Shown: positions 1 to 9,154 of the stretch, piece after piece
Layout of the letters: each line of letters starts with the position of its first letter
How positions within the stretch are numbered: the first letter of the stretch is position 1
Origin: Rhodococcus sp. 4CII
GTDB taxonomy: Bacteria; Actinomycetota; Actinomycetes; Mycobacteriales; Mycobacteriaceae
NCBI RefSeq assembly: GCF_014256275.1
Contig: NZ_JACCFE010000002.1
Location: 2,604,001-2,668,000, forward strand
Reading direction: 5' to 3'
Length of the DNA stretch: 64,000 bases
Program-made: the position numbers and the translations under genes
Notes under the pieces: generated by a model
Database searches by the model: none
Told to the model about the DNA's origin: nothing
What the model saw: only the letters and a program-made list of their open reading frames with translations

Positions 1-34
1 GCGAATCAGACGCAAGCAACTGTCCACCGTCTAG
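1..34 (+). CDS. C-terminal tail of a BcrC/HgdB-family subunit (partial, cut by the window edge)
   Basis: Reading from base 2 gives RIRRKQLSTV and a TAG stop at 32-34. The BcrC-like protein of the second cassette (11236..12408) ends ERIRRHSAPVPA, and in both places a BcrB-like gene starts about 30 bases downstream. I infer that this is the last ten codons of a paralogous BcrC-like subunit lying left of the window, so the first cassette has the same C-B-ATPase order. Only ten residues are visible, so the call rests mainly on gene order. Confidence 0.5.
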   Translation, partial: RIRRKQLSTV

Positions 35-64
35 CACCCACACCTACCTTCGGAGGAATTTACT

Positions 65-1390
65 GTGTCAGCCCCCACGCTCGGCAATTCCAACAAGATC
101 GTCATCCCGACCGCCACCAACATGGTGGGCGACTACTGGGAGAACCTGTTCACGGCGAAGGAACGCGGCAAGCAGGTGGTCTGGTACAACGGCTCGGCCG
201 TGAACCCAATCTTCCAGGCCGCCGGCCTCGAGTGGTGCCACGGTGAGGCGTTCTCGGCACGCCTGGCCGCACAACAACTCGAGAAGCCGGCTCAGCTCGC
301 CGGCGAGGAATACGGGTACATCGGCGAGTTGTGTTCATATGCAAGAACACATCTCGGCTGCGCCGTACTCACCAAGCAGGCCAAGTCCGAGGATGAGAAC
401 GGCATCGTCGGACTCGTCGACCAACAGCAACTCGCCTCCCGCCTGCCTGCACCGGACTTCTTCGTCAACGCGTACGCCGGCTGCAGCACCGGCCAGCAGT
501 GGGACGAGATTTCGTACCGCGTCTTCGGAAAACAGGTACCGATCTTCAACGTCTCCCTCCCCTTCCTGCCCAGCAACAAACCCGACGCAGGCTACCTTCG
601 CGGCGAGGAGTGGGAGCAGGCATCACGTTATGTGGCCGATCAACTGCACAAGCTGATCGCCTTCCTGGAGACCATGACGGGCCGGCCGTTCGACTGGGAT
701 GCGCTACGGCAGAACATGTCCTACATCAAACGCGCCTCGGAACTACGTCGCGAGGCGATGGCGCTGTGCCGTGCCGCCCCGACACCTGCCACCTACTGGG
801 ACTGGATCGCCAGCATCGCGCACATCAACTTCATGCCCGCCGGACCGGAACTGGTCCAGTACTTCGCCGACGTCAAAACCGAAGTGCAGTACCGTCTCGA
901 CCACGCCATCCCCGGCGTCCGCAACGAGCGCTACCGCCTCTACTTCGACGGCATCATGAACTGGAACAAGCTCGGCTGGCTCTCGCGCAAATTCGCCGAC
1001 GCCGACGTCGCCGTGGTCTGCGGAAGATACACGCACAATGCGTTCTGGCAGGAACCGCACCTGATCGACACGGAAGATCCCATTCTCGGTATGGCGCAGC
1101 ACTATTTGCTGTGCCCGACGAACCACGGCGTCAAGACGCTCAAGCACCTCACCAACCGCGATTGTGTCGACTACGGAATCGACGGAATCGTCTTCCACGC
1201 CTCGCGTACCTGCCGAGCATTCACCAACCCCCAGCACCTACTCGCGAAGTCGGCGCAGAAGGAACTCGGAATCCCTTCGATGTTCTTCGAAGGTGACGTC
1301 GCCGACGCATCCTTCTACAAGGACGAGATCCTCGAAAGCCGTCTGGCAGCCATGCTCGAGGGCATCGACGTTCGCCGAAGCCGGGTCTGA
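65..1390 (+). CDS. 2-hydroxyacyl-CoA dehydratase / benzoyl-CoA reductase family subunit, BcrB-like (cassette 1)
   Basis: This 441-aa protein belongs to the HgdB/BcrB superfamily, whose members carry a [4Fe-4S] cluster and perform ATP-dependent radical reduction or dehydration of acyl-CoA esters in the cytoplasm. Length fits BcrB/BadE (about 435 aa). Conserved cysteines occur in GLEWCHGEAF, ELCSYARTHLGCAVLT, YAGCSTGQQW, LLCPTNHG and RTCRAFTNP, all shared with the paralogue at 12438..13775. The GTG start has a strong GGAGG site about 9 bases upstream. The activating ATPase starts 6 bases after the stop. It could act as a dehydratase or as an arene reductase; sequence alone does not decide the substrate. 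Confidence 0.85.
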   Translation: MSAPTLGNSNKIVIPTATNMVGDYWENLFTAKERGKQVVWYNGSAVNPIFQAAGLEWCHGEAFSARLAAQQLEKPAQLAGEEYGYIGELCSYARTHLGCAVLTKQAKSEDENGIVGLVDQQQLASRLPAPDFFVNAYAGCSTGQQWDEISYRVFGKQVPIFNVSLPFLPSNKPDAGYLRGEEWEQASRYVADQLHKLIAFLETMTGRPFDWDALRQNMSYIKRASELRREAMALCRAAPTPATYWDWIASIAHINFMPAGPELVQYFADVKTEVQYRLDHAIPGVRNERYRLYFDGIMNWNKLGWLSRKFADADVAVVCGRYTHNAFWQEPHLIDTEDPILGMAQHYLLCPTNHGVKTLKHLTNRDCVDYGIDGIVFHASRTCRAFTNPQHLLAKSAQKELGIPSMFFEGDVADASFYKDEILESRLAAMLEGIDVRRSRV

Positions 1391-1395
1391 TCGAC

Positions 1396-2292
1396 GTGAC
1401 GGAATACTTCATGGGAGTCGACCTCGGATCGACGTCCGCCAAAGCCGTCATCCTCGACGGGTCCGCAGTATTTCTGGGCGCGAGCGCCATTCAGATGGGC
1501 GCCGTGAGCCGAGCTGGAATGCGGCAGGCAATCGACGACGCCCTCGGCCGGGCCTCGGTGGCGCCGTCGCAGATCACGGCCACCATCAGCACCGGCTACG
1601 GTCGCCGACTTGTCCCTGGCATCGGGCGGACGTTCACCGAGATCACCTGTCATGCGCGCGGCGTCGCAGCACTGTGCCCCGGTGTCCGCTTGATCGTCGA
1701 CATCGGTGGGCAGGACAGCAAGGTCATCGCTGTGGACGAAGAGGGACTCGTCGAGGACTTCGCAATGAACGACCGATGTGCCAGCGGCACGGGGCGATTC
1801 TTCGAGGTACTCGCGAGGGCCATCGAGTGCGAGGTCGAGGAACTGGCCGATCTCGCCATGTCGGGTGACAAGAACCTGGAGGTCAGCAGCATGTGCGCGA
1901 CCTTCGCCGAAACCGAGATCGTGTCGCTGCTCGCGAGCGGGTGCGAGCGGACGGACGTAGCCGCCTCCGTTCACCGGGCCGTTTCCGCCCGGACGCTCGG
2001 TTTGATTGCTCAGGTGGGCAAGAAGACGCCGGTGGTCATGACCGGTGGGGTGGCGAAGAATGCCGCGGCGGTCCATTTCTTGAGCTCGGCACTGGGGGTG
2101 CAGATGGATGTCCCGCCGGACCCGCAGATCACCGGCGCCTACGGTGCAGCTCTCCTCGCGCTCGAAACGTGCGGCACCGTGGCTTCGCCCCCGGACGTCG
2201 AGCTCTCCCCCACCGGCCCGCCCGCTGCCCACTCGTGCGGAGACTGCACCGGTTCGATCGAGCTACACATGCCGGCCGTACCGGCGTCATAA
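1396..2292 (+). CDS. Acyl-CoA dehydratase/reductase activating ATPase (BadF/BadG/BcrA/BcrD family, cassette 1)
   Basis: This 298-aa ASKHA-fold ATPase is the activator that injects low-potential electrons into the partner HgdB-type enzyme at the cost of ATP. Phosphate-binding motifs are visible: GVDLGSTSAK at residues 7-16 and DIGGQDSKV near 102-110. Two cysteines, C128 (NDRCASGTGR) and C167 (SSMCATFAE), sit where the family binds one [4Fe-4S] cluster between the two subunits of a dimer. The length is close to BcrD/BadG or HgdC and well short of BcrA. A C-terminal tail of roughly 30 residues contains HSCGDC. Only one ATPase is present per cassette, so a homodimer as in HgdC is the simplest inference. 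The GTG start lies 5 bases after the upstream stop. Confidence 0.9.
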   Translation: MTEYFMGVDLGSTSAKAVILDGSAVFLGASAIQMGAVSRAGMRQAIDDALGRASVAPSQITATISTGYGRRLVPGIGRTFTEITCHARGVAALCPGVRLIVDIGGQDSKVIAVDEEGLVEDFAMNDRCASGTGRFFEVLARAIECEVEELADLAMSGDKNLEVSSMCATFAETEIVSLLASGCERTDVAASVHRAVSARTLGLIAQVGKKTPVVMTGGVAKNAAAVHFLSSALGVQMDVPPDPQITGAYGAALLALETCGTVASPPDVELSPTGPPAAHSCGDCTGSIELHMPAVPAS

Positions 2293-2373
2293 CCCTGCCG
2301 CCCACCTGCTGAACAGACCGTAGCTGCACCAACCACCTGACGATCGAGCCATGTCCACGATGTACGGAGATCA

Positions 2374-4539
2374 ATGAAGCACACGCGTAATTCGTTCTGC
2401 CGGATCTGCATCAACCACTGTTCGATACGTGTCGACGTTGACCAGGGAGTCGCGACCGCGATCCACGGGAACAGTCGCAATCAGGTGTACGGCGGATACA
2501 CCTGCGTCAAAGGACGATCACAGCACGAATACCTCCGGCACGCCGATCGTCTCGTGCACTCGCTGGTGCGGACACCGGACGGCCATTTGCGTGTCCCCGT
2601 CGAGCAGGCCATGGACGAGATCGCCGCCAAACTTGCGGACATACGCGATCGGTATGAACCTCGCGCGATCGCCAGCTACGCAGGGACCATGGCGCACATC
2701 ACCACCGCGCCGACTGCAGCACCCGTCCACAACGCCCTGTTCGATGCCCTCGGCTCCGACATGAGGTTCGACCCGAACACCATCGACAAAGGCGGGAAAC
2801 AGGTCGCGCAGTCCCTCCTCGGGTACTGGTCCGCCCCGTCCCAAGGATTCGACGCACCGGAGGCCATCCTGCTGATCGGGATCAACCCGGTGGTTACCTG
2901 CACGGGCTTTCCAGCAGGCTCGCCCAAACGTTGGCTCCTGGACACCCTTGCCCGGGGGTGCAAACTCATCGTCGTCGATCCGCGCCGGACCGATGTGGCA
3001 CGACACGCCGATTGGTACCTGCAGGCGGCACCCGGGCACGACATCCCAATTCTCGCGGCCATGATCAGGATCGTCATCGACGAGGGCCTGTTCGACCGGG
3101 ACTTCGTCGCCCGGCACGTGCGCGGCCTTCCGGAGTTGACCGCCGCGGTGCACCGGTTCGATCCTTACGAGGTGGCGCGGCGGGCGGGGATATCCGGCGC
3201 GGACCTCGTCGCCGCTGCCCGCTGCTACGCCAGCGCGAAACGTGGCTACACCATGGCGGGAACCGGACCGAACATGGCGGGCGAGGGCACGCTGGTCGAG
3301 TACCTGGTACTCGCCCTCGAGACCTTGTGCGGACGCTGGCTGCGCGCGGGCGAGACCGTGTCGGCCTCACCCACGTTGCTCCCGTCCTATGTTCCTGTCG
3401 CCCAGGCCACATCGCCGGATGCCGACTGGGCGTTGCCGGGCAGGGTGCGGGTCCGCGGATTGCGTAAGACCCGGGCGGGCATGCCGACGGCAACGCTGCC
3501 GGAGGAGATTCTCACCCCGGGTGAGGGGCAGGTGCGTGCCCTGATCAGCTGGGGAGGTAATCCGGCCGTAGCGTTCCCCGACCAACGGCGGACTGTCGAG
3601 GCGCTCGAGTCCCTGGAATTGTTCGTCCAGATCGATCCGTGGTATTCCGCTTCGGCCCGTGTGGCCGATTACGTGATCGCACCGACGATGCCGTTGGAGG
3701 CGCCGTCGACGACCGTGTTTCTCGATGCGCTCGCAGCGAGGGGAACGGGCTATGGAATCGGGCAAGCCTACGCACAGTATTCGCCTGCCGTCGTCGAGCG
3801 CCCCGAAGGTTCCGATGTCATCGAAGAGTGGCGGTTCTTTCACGGGCTCATGACACGACTCGGGTATCCGATCGAGGTATCGCCGTTCGGATGCCCGTCG
3901 TCTCCCCCTCGGCCGATCGACGGCGTCTCGACAACCGACGAACTCATCGACATCCTGACCGAGGGTTCCGCCATCCCCCTGTCGGAGGTCAAATCCCATC
4001 CCGACGGAATGACCCGGACGACCCGCCTCCTACAGGTGCAACCAGGTGACCCCGACGTGCTCGATCGCCTCGACATAGGCAACGACCTGATGCTCGCCCA
4101 ATTGACCGGACATGCCGGAGTCGTCGAGCTACCCCGGTCGGACCGGCCGTACCGTCTCCTGTGCCGACGACACCTCCACGTCTACAACTCCTCCTGCAAC
4201 ATCGATCGAACCCACCGCGGCGTCCCCTACAACCCGGCGTTCCTGCACCCCGACGACATGACCGACATCGGTGTGTCCGACGGCGCGCTCGTCCGTATCA
4301 GCTCGGACCTTTCTTCCATCATCGCTGTGGCAATGAGAGATCCAGCACTACGAACCGGAATGGTGTCGATGGCGTTCGGCTACGGACCCACTGGTGACGC
4401 CGACGAAGTATGGGCAGTCGGCAGCAGCCCCAGCCGCCTCGTGTCCCTCTCCGAGAAGTTCGACCGATACACCGGGCAGCCGCGAATGACGAACATTCCC
4501 GTCTCGATCGACAGAATCGACCCTCCATGCCACACGTGA
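2374..4539 (+). CDS. Molybdopterin oxidoreductase, DMSO-reductase family
   Basis: The 721-aa protein has an N-terminal [4Fe-4S] motif C9-x2-C12-x3-C16-x27-C44, then a molybdopterin domain with LLIGINPVV and KLIVVDPRRTDVARHADWYL, and a C-terminal dinucleotide-binding domain with a late NPAFLHPDD motif. This is the layout of formate dehydrogenase, nitrate reductase and acetylene hydratase-type enzymes with a bis-MGD cofactor. There is no Tat signal, so it should be cytoplasmic. I could not identify a clear protein ligand to the metal. Its 3' end overlaps the ferredoxin-reductase gene by 13 bases, implying coupled expression. It may move electrons for the adjacent reductase or dehydratase, or act on a pathway intermediate; its substrate is not evident. 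Confidence 0.85.
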   Translation: MKHTRNSFCRICINHCSIRVDVDQGVATAIHGNSRNQVYGGYTCVKGRSQHEYLRHADRLVHSLVRTPDGHLRVPVEQAMDEIAAKLADIRDRYEPRAIASYAGTMAHITTAPTAAPVHNALFDALGSDMRFDPNTIDKGGKQVAQSLLGYWSAPSQGFDAPEAILLIGINPVVTCTGFPAGSPKRWLLDTLARGCKLIVVDPRRTDVARHADWYLQAAPGHDIPILAAMIRIVIDEGLFDRDFVARHVRGLPELTAAVHRFDPYEVARRAGISGADLVAAARCYASAKRGYTMAGTGPNMAGEGTLVEYLVLALETLCGRWLRAGETVSASPTLLPSYVPVAQATSPDADWALPGRVRVRGLRKTRAGMPTATLPEEILTPGEGQVRALISWGGNPAVAFPDQRRTVEALESLELFVQIDPWYSASARVADYVIAPTMPLEAPSTTVFLDALAARGTGYGIGQAYAQYSPAVVERPEGSDVIEEWRFFHGLMTRLGYPIEVSPFGCPSSPPRPIDGVSTTDELIDILTEGSAIPLSEVKSHPDGMTRTTRLLQVQPGDPDVLDRLDIGNDLMLAQLTGHAGVVELPRSDRPYRLLCRRHLHVYNSSCNIDRTHRGVPYNPAFLHPDDMTDIGVSDGALVRISSDLSSIIAVAMRDPALRTGMVSMAFGYGPTGDADEVWAVGSSPSRLVSLSEKFDRYTGQPRMTNIPVSIDRIDPPCHT

Positions 4540-6224
4540 TCACCCAACAGTGCTGCAACGATGCGAGCTGTGTCAGCCTCTGCCCCGTCAACTGCATCCA
4601 CCCCACCCCTGACGAGCCTGACTACACACGCGCCGAAATGCTCTACATCGACCCGGCGACCTGCATCGACTGCGGGGCATGCACGGATGTCGACGTCTGC
4701 CCGGTGGACGCGATCGTCCCGGACTCGGCCCTCACACCCGAGACCATCCGGTACGCGGACCTCAACGCGCGCTTCTTCGACGACTCGACACGCACGCAAT
4801 ACAGGCGCGAAAGAGTTGCGCGCGAGCGATCCGACCACAACGGGTCATCCGTAGGCCCGCTGCGTGTGGCCATCGTGGGGTCCGGGCCGAGCGCCTGCTA
4901 CGCGGCGGACGAGTTGACGACCACGCCGGGTCTCGACGTCGAGGTTCACATCTTCGACCGTCTGCCCACGCCGTGGGGCCTGGTTCGCTACGGAGTTGCA
5001 CCGGACCATCAACACACCAAGTCCGCAACACGGACATTCGAGCGCATGGCAAGTCGACCGGGAGTGTTCTTCCACCTCGGGGTAGAGATTGGCACGCACC
5101 TCACCCACAACGAACTCCTTGCCCACCATCATGCGGTGATCTACGCGGTAGGTGCGCCCGCCGACAAGCGACTGGACCTTCCCGGAGAAGACCTGCCGGG
5201 CAGTGTGTCGGCAACCGATCTGGTCGGGTGGTACAACGGCCATCCCGATCACGCAGACCATGCCTTCGACCTGTCCCCCGAGCGGGCGGTGATACTGGGC
5301 AACGGGAATGTGGCGCTGGATATCGCACGGCTCCTCACACGCGACGTCAAGGAATTGGCACGTACGGATATCGCCGGACACGCCCTGTCGGCGCTGGCCG
5401 GCAGCGGCATCCGAGAGGTCGTCGTAGTAGGTCGCCGTGATCCGGCGCATGCCGCTTACACGACACCCGAGTTGCTGGGGCTCGCCGGGTTGACAACCGA
5501 GGTCGAGCTGACCCTCGACTGTCCCGCGACGGAAGTCGACCCTGCCGAGAATGACACCGATCAGACGGCCTGTTCACCGCCGACGCTGAAGGCGCACGTT
5601 GCAGATGAGCTCGCGTCACGACCCGCAGGTAGCGCCCCACGCAGGATAGTGCTGCGCTATCTGGCATCACCGGTGGAGATCCTCGGCGACGATCGCGTGC
5701 GAGGAATACGGTTGCGACGCAATGCGATGGTCGCCGATGGTAACGACCGCTCCGGCATCCGGCCCACGAAGACCACAGATGTGCTCGAATGCGGACTCGT
5801 CGTACGGTCGGTCGGTTACCGAGGCCGCCCGATGCCCGGCCTTCCATTCGACATCGACCGCGGAATCATTCCGAACCACAACGGTCAGGTTGTGGATCCG
5901 AATACAGGAGAAACTCGGACGGGTGTGTACGTGACCGGGTGGATCAAACGTGGCCCTTCCGGCGTCATCGGCACGAACAAGCACTGCTCGATCGAAACGG
6001 TGACTAGTCTTCTCGACGACCACGCGAACGGGCGACTCACAGCTCCAGCGAGCGGCAGTCGATCGTTGCTGGATCTCGTGCGAGAACGAAGACCGGAATC
6101 GATCGACTTCGAAGGCTGGCGAGCCATCGATCAGTTCGAACGGACTGCGGGGAAGCAGGCGGGACGCCCACGGGTCAAGATCGTCGACATCGACGGCATG
6201 CTTGTTCGGGCCCAAATTTCCTGA
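4527..6224 (+). CDS. fprB: Ferredoxin/NADP+ reductase fusion (FprB-like)
   Basis: This 565-aa protein fuses an N-terminal seven- or eight-iron ferredoxin (residues 1-75, CCNDASCVSLCPVNC and CIDCGACTDVDVCPV) to an adrenodoxin-reductase-type flavoprotein. The FAD motif GSGPSACYAADEL, the LPTPWGLVRYGVAPDH segment, the NADP site GNGNVALDIARLL and the C-terminal GTNKHCSIETV are all present. Length and order match mycobacterial FprB. The ATG start is inside the end of the molybdoenzyme gene. It probably channels electrons from NADPH through its own ferredoxin. As the last gene after the ATPase cassette it is the obvious candidate electron donor to the BcrA/D-like activator; that pairing is inference. 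Confidence 0.9.
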   Translation: MPHVITQQCCNDASCVSLCPVNCIHPTPDEPDYTRAEMLYIDPATCIDCGACTDVDVCPVDAIVPDSALTPETIRYADLNARFFDDSTRTQYRRERVARERSDHNGSSVGPLRVAIVGSGPSACYAADELTTTPGLDVEVHIFDRLPTPWGLVRYGVAPDHQHTKSATRTFERMASRPGVFFHLGVEIGTHLTHNELLAHHHAVIYAVGAPADKRLDLPGEDLPGSVSATDLVGWYNGHPDHADHAFDLSPERAVILGNGNVALDIARLLTRDVKELARTDIAGHALSALAGSGIREVVVVGRRDPAHAAYTTPELLGLAGLTTEVELTLDCPATEVDPAENDTDQTACSPPTLKAHVADELASRPAGSAPRRIVLRYLASPVEILGDDRVRGIRLRRNAMVADGNDRSGIRPTKTTDVLECGLVVRSVGYRGRPMPGLPFDIDRGIIPNHNGQVVDPNTGETRTGVYVTGWIKRGPSGVIGTNKHCSIETVTSLLDDHANGRLTAPASGSRSLLDLVRERRPESIDFEGWRAIDQFERTAGKQAGRPRVKIVDIDGMLVRAQIS

Positions 6225-6312
6225 CGCTACGCCATCACCGCCCCACCGCCCCACCGCCCCTGGCCGCGATCGCTCCCCGCGGCAGGTGGGCGACGGTGGG
6301 GTTCATGGTGTG

Positions 6313-7104
6313 TCAGAAGGCGGAGATGCCGCCGTTGACACTGATCGTCTGACCGGTCAGGCGAGCTGCATCGGGGCCGCCGAGAAACACGATGAGGGAT
6401 GCGAGATCCTCGGGCACAGCCACCCCGAGATGAGCTTGAGCTGACGCCTTCTCGAAAAGCGATTTGCTGAAACCATCGCTGAGCACATTGGCCGCTGTTG
6501 GTGTGCCATCGATCAACGAGGGAGTCACCGCGTTCACTCGCACACCATTGCGCTTGGCTTCGATCGCGGTAACCCGCGTGAACATCACGATCGCGGCCAT
6601 CGCGGCCCCGAGGGCACTCTCACCGGGCGTCGGCACCTTGGCTGCATCGGACGCGATGTTGACGATGCTTCCCCCTCCCTGTTGCTGCATCAACGGCAAC
6701 ACTGTCCGGGTCATCAGCATCGGGGGTAGGGCCTGCCCCATCAGGATGCCCGCGATGTCGGCGACTGGAGTACGGTGCAGCAGCTCGGGCCGGTAGGACG
6801 TGGTTGTGGAGTTCACAAGAACGTCGATCGATCCCAACGCCCGGTGAGCCGCGACGACCGAAGATTCCACCTGACCGATGTCGGATGCATCAGTTGCGAT
6901 GAAGGTTACGTCGACATCCGAACACCGATCCTGGACCGTTCGCTCTGCGGCTTTCCCTCGCTCTTCGTTCCGACCGAGCAACACGATTCGGCGTACGCCC
7001 GCGTCAACAAAGCCGAGCGCCGTCGCGAGGCCGACACCCGACGTACCACCGGCGATCAATACTCCCGAGTCTTCGTAGTGTCGGACCAGCGTGGATGAGG
7101 ACAT
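6313..7104 (-). CDS. SDR-family protein with a degenerate active site
   Basis: The 263-aa Rossmann protein has the glycine motif AGGTSGVG near residues 18-25 and the C-terminal GGPDAARLTGQTISVNGG typical of short-chain dehydrogenases. The catalytic YxxxK is missing: the aligned stretch reads ESALGAAMAAIV, giving Leu and Met in place of Tyr and Lys, and NNAG is replaced by VNSTTTS. It may bind NAD(P) or a CoA thioester without normal hydride chemistry. The start is the ATG preceded by GGAGGT. It is divergent from the ligase at 7461, with a 356-base gap between them. Confidence 0.8.
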   Translation of the reverse strand: MSSSTLVRHYEDSGVLIAGGTSGVGLATALGFVDAGVRRIVLLGRNEERGKAAERTVQDRCSDVDVTFIATDASDIGQVESSVVAAHRALGSIDVLVNSTTTSYRPELLHRTPVADIAGILMGQALPPMLMTRTVLPLMQQQGGGSIVNIASDAAKVPTPGESALGAAMAAIVMFTRVTAIEAKRNGVRVNAVTPSLIDGTPTAANVLSDGFSKSLFEKASAQAHLGVAVPEDLASLIVFLGGPDAARLTGQTISVNGGISAF

Positions 7105-7460
7105 GCACTTACCTCCAGAGACGGCGCTACCGCACCTTAATTGACAGATATTGATGTGATGTGGACATCTATGTATAGTATAGACACAGCACAACGCATC
7201 TCCGGAAGGGCTTCAGGAATTCGGCGGGCTTGGTTGTTTTCGATTGATGATGAGGTAAACGTTCCATCCTCGCCGGCACTGGAGGTATCCACAGCGGTGC
7301 CCGGCTCGGCGTTCCAGTCATATGACAATGCTGGACGAATCTCGGTTTTCGATGTATTACTTCAGTGTGTGATAGAGGCAACAAGGTTTCGAGATGCCTC
7401 GTGTACCGCGTATCGAAACGACACTTCAACTCTCAAACGCTGAAGACAGGATTACGCACC
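7105..7460. other. Divergent intergenic region, 356 bases
   Basis: No supported gene. It separates the SDR-like gene (minus) from the ligase (plus) and is AT-rich at its left end. It holds a likely plus-strand promoter (7151-7179), a small palindrome GATGT-GG-ACATC near 7160-7171, and an 11-base word AGATATTGATG (7146-7156) that recurs upstream of the third ligase at 25037-25047. The remaining 280 bases would form a long leader for the ligase mRNA; nothing else was recognised in them. Confidence 0.6.
7151..7179 (+). promoter_or_regulatory. Putative promoter for the first ligase operon
   Basis: A TTGATG -35 box (7151-7156) and a TATAGT -10 box (7174-7179) are separated by 17 bases. An alternative upstream TTGACA lies at 7141-7146. 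The site faces the ligase gene 280 bases downstream. Confidence 0.45.
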
Positions 7461-9089
7461 ATGCACCCAGAATTGTCACTGTGGCCGTCGACGCCCAGCA
7501 CAGGAGTTCGCGACATCACCCTCGGTGGGTTGCTTCGCGAGGCTGCAAGCACAGTGCCCGACCGTATCGCCCTCGTCGACGCCGTTCCGGACCCCAGCGA
7601 GCGGACCTCGTGGACCTACAGCGAACTGCTGGCCGAGGTCGAGTCGGTTGCCAAGGCACTGCTGACCAAGTGCGAGCCTGGAGATCGGATCGGCATCTGG
7701 GCTCCGAACAGTGCCGATTGGGTCATCCTGCAGCAGGCCGTCGCGATGGCAGGGATGGTCGTCGTCGCGGCGAATCCCGCCTACCGCGCCCATGAACTCG
7801 AATACGTGCTGAAGCAGGCCGGCGCCGTTGCGCTGTTCTATCGCGACTCCTACAGAGGAGTCGACCTCCGATCGATCATCGACGAGATCCGGCCCAATCT
7901 TCCCGGGCTGCATACGATCGTCAGCACCAGCACGTGGCGGTCGTTCGTCGACGCCGCTGACAGCATGAAGGAATTGCCCGACGTATACCCTCGGGATCCC
8001 GTGCAGATCCAATACACCTCGGGAACAACGGGTTTCCCGAAGGGTGCCCTACTGCACCACAAGGGCATCATCAACGAGGCCAACTTCGTATTCGACCGCG
8101 CCGACATGGAAGAGGGCGGCGTGTGCATCAATGCGATGCCGATGTACCACATCGGCGGCGGCGCGGTCACCGAGTTGGGGACTTTCTCAAAGCGAGGCAC
8201 CTACGTCGTACTCCCTGCATTCGATGCCGCGCAGACTCTGGAAATGATCGAAGCCTACAACGGCACGCACTCGCTGATGGTCCCCACGATGCTCATTGCA
8301 CTGCTTGAACACCCAGATCTGGAGACGAGGGACATTTCCAGCCTGCGCACGGTACTGTCCGGAGCCGCAATCGTGCCCGAGAGCCTGATCCACCGAGTCA
8401 TCGACCGCCTCGACTGCCGGTTCACCATCCTGTTCGGACAGACCGAGATGCACGGAGTGATCAGCCAGACGCGCGTCACGGACGATCCGGTCGATCAGGC
8501 CACCACCGTCGGTCAGCCCTTACCCGAGCTCGAGGTAAAAATCGCGGACCCGCTGACGAGTGAAGCACTGCCAATCGGCGAACAGGGTGAAATCTGTTGC
8601 CGCGGTTACCAGAACATGCTCGGCTACTACGAAATGCCCGATGCCACCTCCGCGACCATCGACGCCGAGGGATGGCTGCACATGGGAGATCTCGGCACCA
8701 TGGATACCCGTGGCTTCATCAAGGTCACCGGACGCCTCACCGAGGTGATTATCCGCGGCGGCGTGAACCTGTATCCTCGCGAGATCGAGGAGCTGCTGTT
8801 CCAGCACCCGTCGATCGCCGACGTCATCGTCGTGGGCGTGCCAGACGAACGGTGGGGCGAGCAGGTGGGGGCGGTTATCCGACTCCACGACGGCCACGAT
8901 CGGCCAGACCCTTCTGCACTCAAAGCCTGGTGTCGCGAACGCATTTCGGCACACAAGGCGCCTTCACTCTGGTATTTCACCGACCAGTTCCCGATGACGC
9001 CCAGCGGCAAGATTCAGAAGTTCCGGCTGCGCGACCAAATCATCGCCGGCGAGTTGGCGTCGGCCTCCGAACACGCGGACGTCAGTTGA
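7461..9089 (+). CDS. Acyl/aryl-CoA ligase (AMP-forming)
   Basis: A 542-aa ANL-superfamily ligase that would activate a carboxylic acid to its CoA thioester via an acyl-adenylate. The P-loop YTSGTTGFPKGALLHHKG, the FGQTE motif, GWLHMGDLG, the hinge TGRLTEVIIRGG and the C-terminal catalytic lysine in TPSGKIQKF are intact. It resembles the ligase at 18022..19677 over its whole length (for example APNxAxWV and the RGVDL/RGTDL stretch), so the two are paralogues. ATG at 7461 starts a typical N-terminus; the Shine-Dalgarno is weak. The nitronate monooxygenase and PaaX-like genes follow in the same direction. The substrate is not determined; an aromatic, alicyclic or medium-chain acid is possible. 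Confidence 0.85.
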   Translation: MHPELSLWPSTPSTGVRDITLGGLLREAASTVPDRIALVDAVPDPSERTSWTYSELLAEVESVAKALLTKCEPGDRIGIWAPNSADWVILQQAVAMAGMVVVAANPAYRAHELEYVLKQAGAVALFYRDSYRGVDLRSIIDEIRPNLPGLHTIVSTSTWRSFVDAADSMKELPDVYPRDPVQIQYTSGTTGFPKGALLHHKGIINEANFVFDRADMEEGGVCINAMPMYHIGGGAVTELGTFSKRGTYVVLPAFDAAQTLEMIEAYNGTHSLMVPTMLIALLEHPDLETRDISSLRTVLSGAAIVPESLIHRVIDRLDCRFTILFGQTEMHGVISQTRVTDDPVDQATTVGQPLPELEVKIADPLTSEALPIGEQGEICCRGYQNMLGYYEMPDATSATIDAEGWLHMGDLGTMDTRGFIKVTGRLTEVIIRGGVNLYPREIEELLFQHPSIADVIVVGVPDERWGEQVGAVIRLHDGHDRPDPSALKAWCRERISAHKAPSLWYFTDQFPMTPSGKIQKFRLRDQIIAGELASASEHADVS

Positions 9090-9096
9090 CGTATCG

Positions 9097-9112
9097 AGGT
9101 GCTAACGCACCT
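9097..9112. promoter_or_regulatory. Short inverted repeat between ligase and flavoprotein genes
   Basis: AGGTGC-TAAC-GCACCT is a perfect 6-base inverted repeat just after the ligase stop. A TTGACG box (9086-9091) overlaps its left side. It could be an operator for the adjacent PaaX-like regulator or a weak attenuator. There is no T-run, so a terminator is less likely. Confidence 0.35.
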
Positions 9113-9154
9113 ACTTTGTAGAACTACGCACACCCCATTCGGCAGGAGTCCCAT

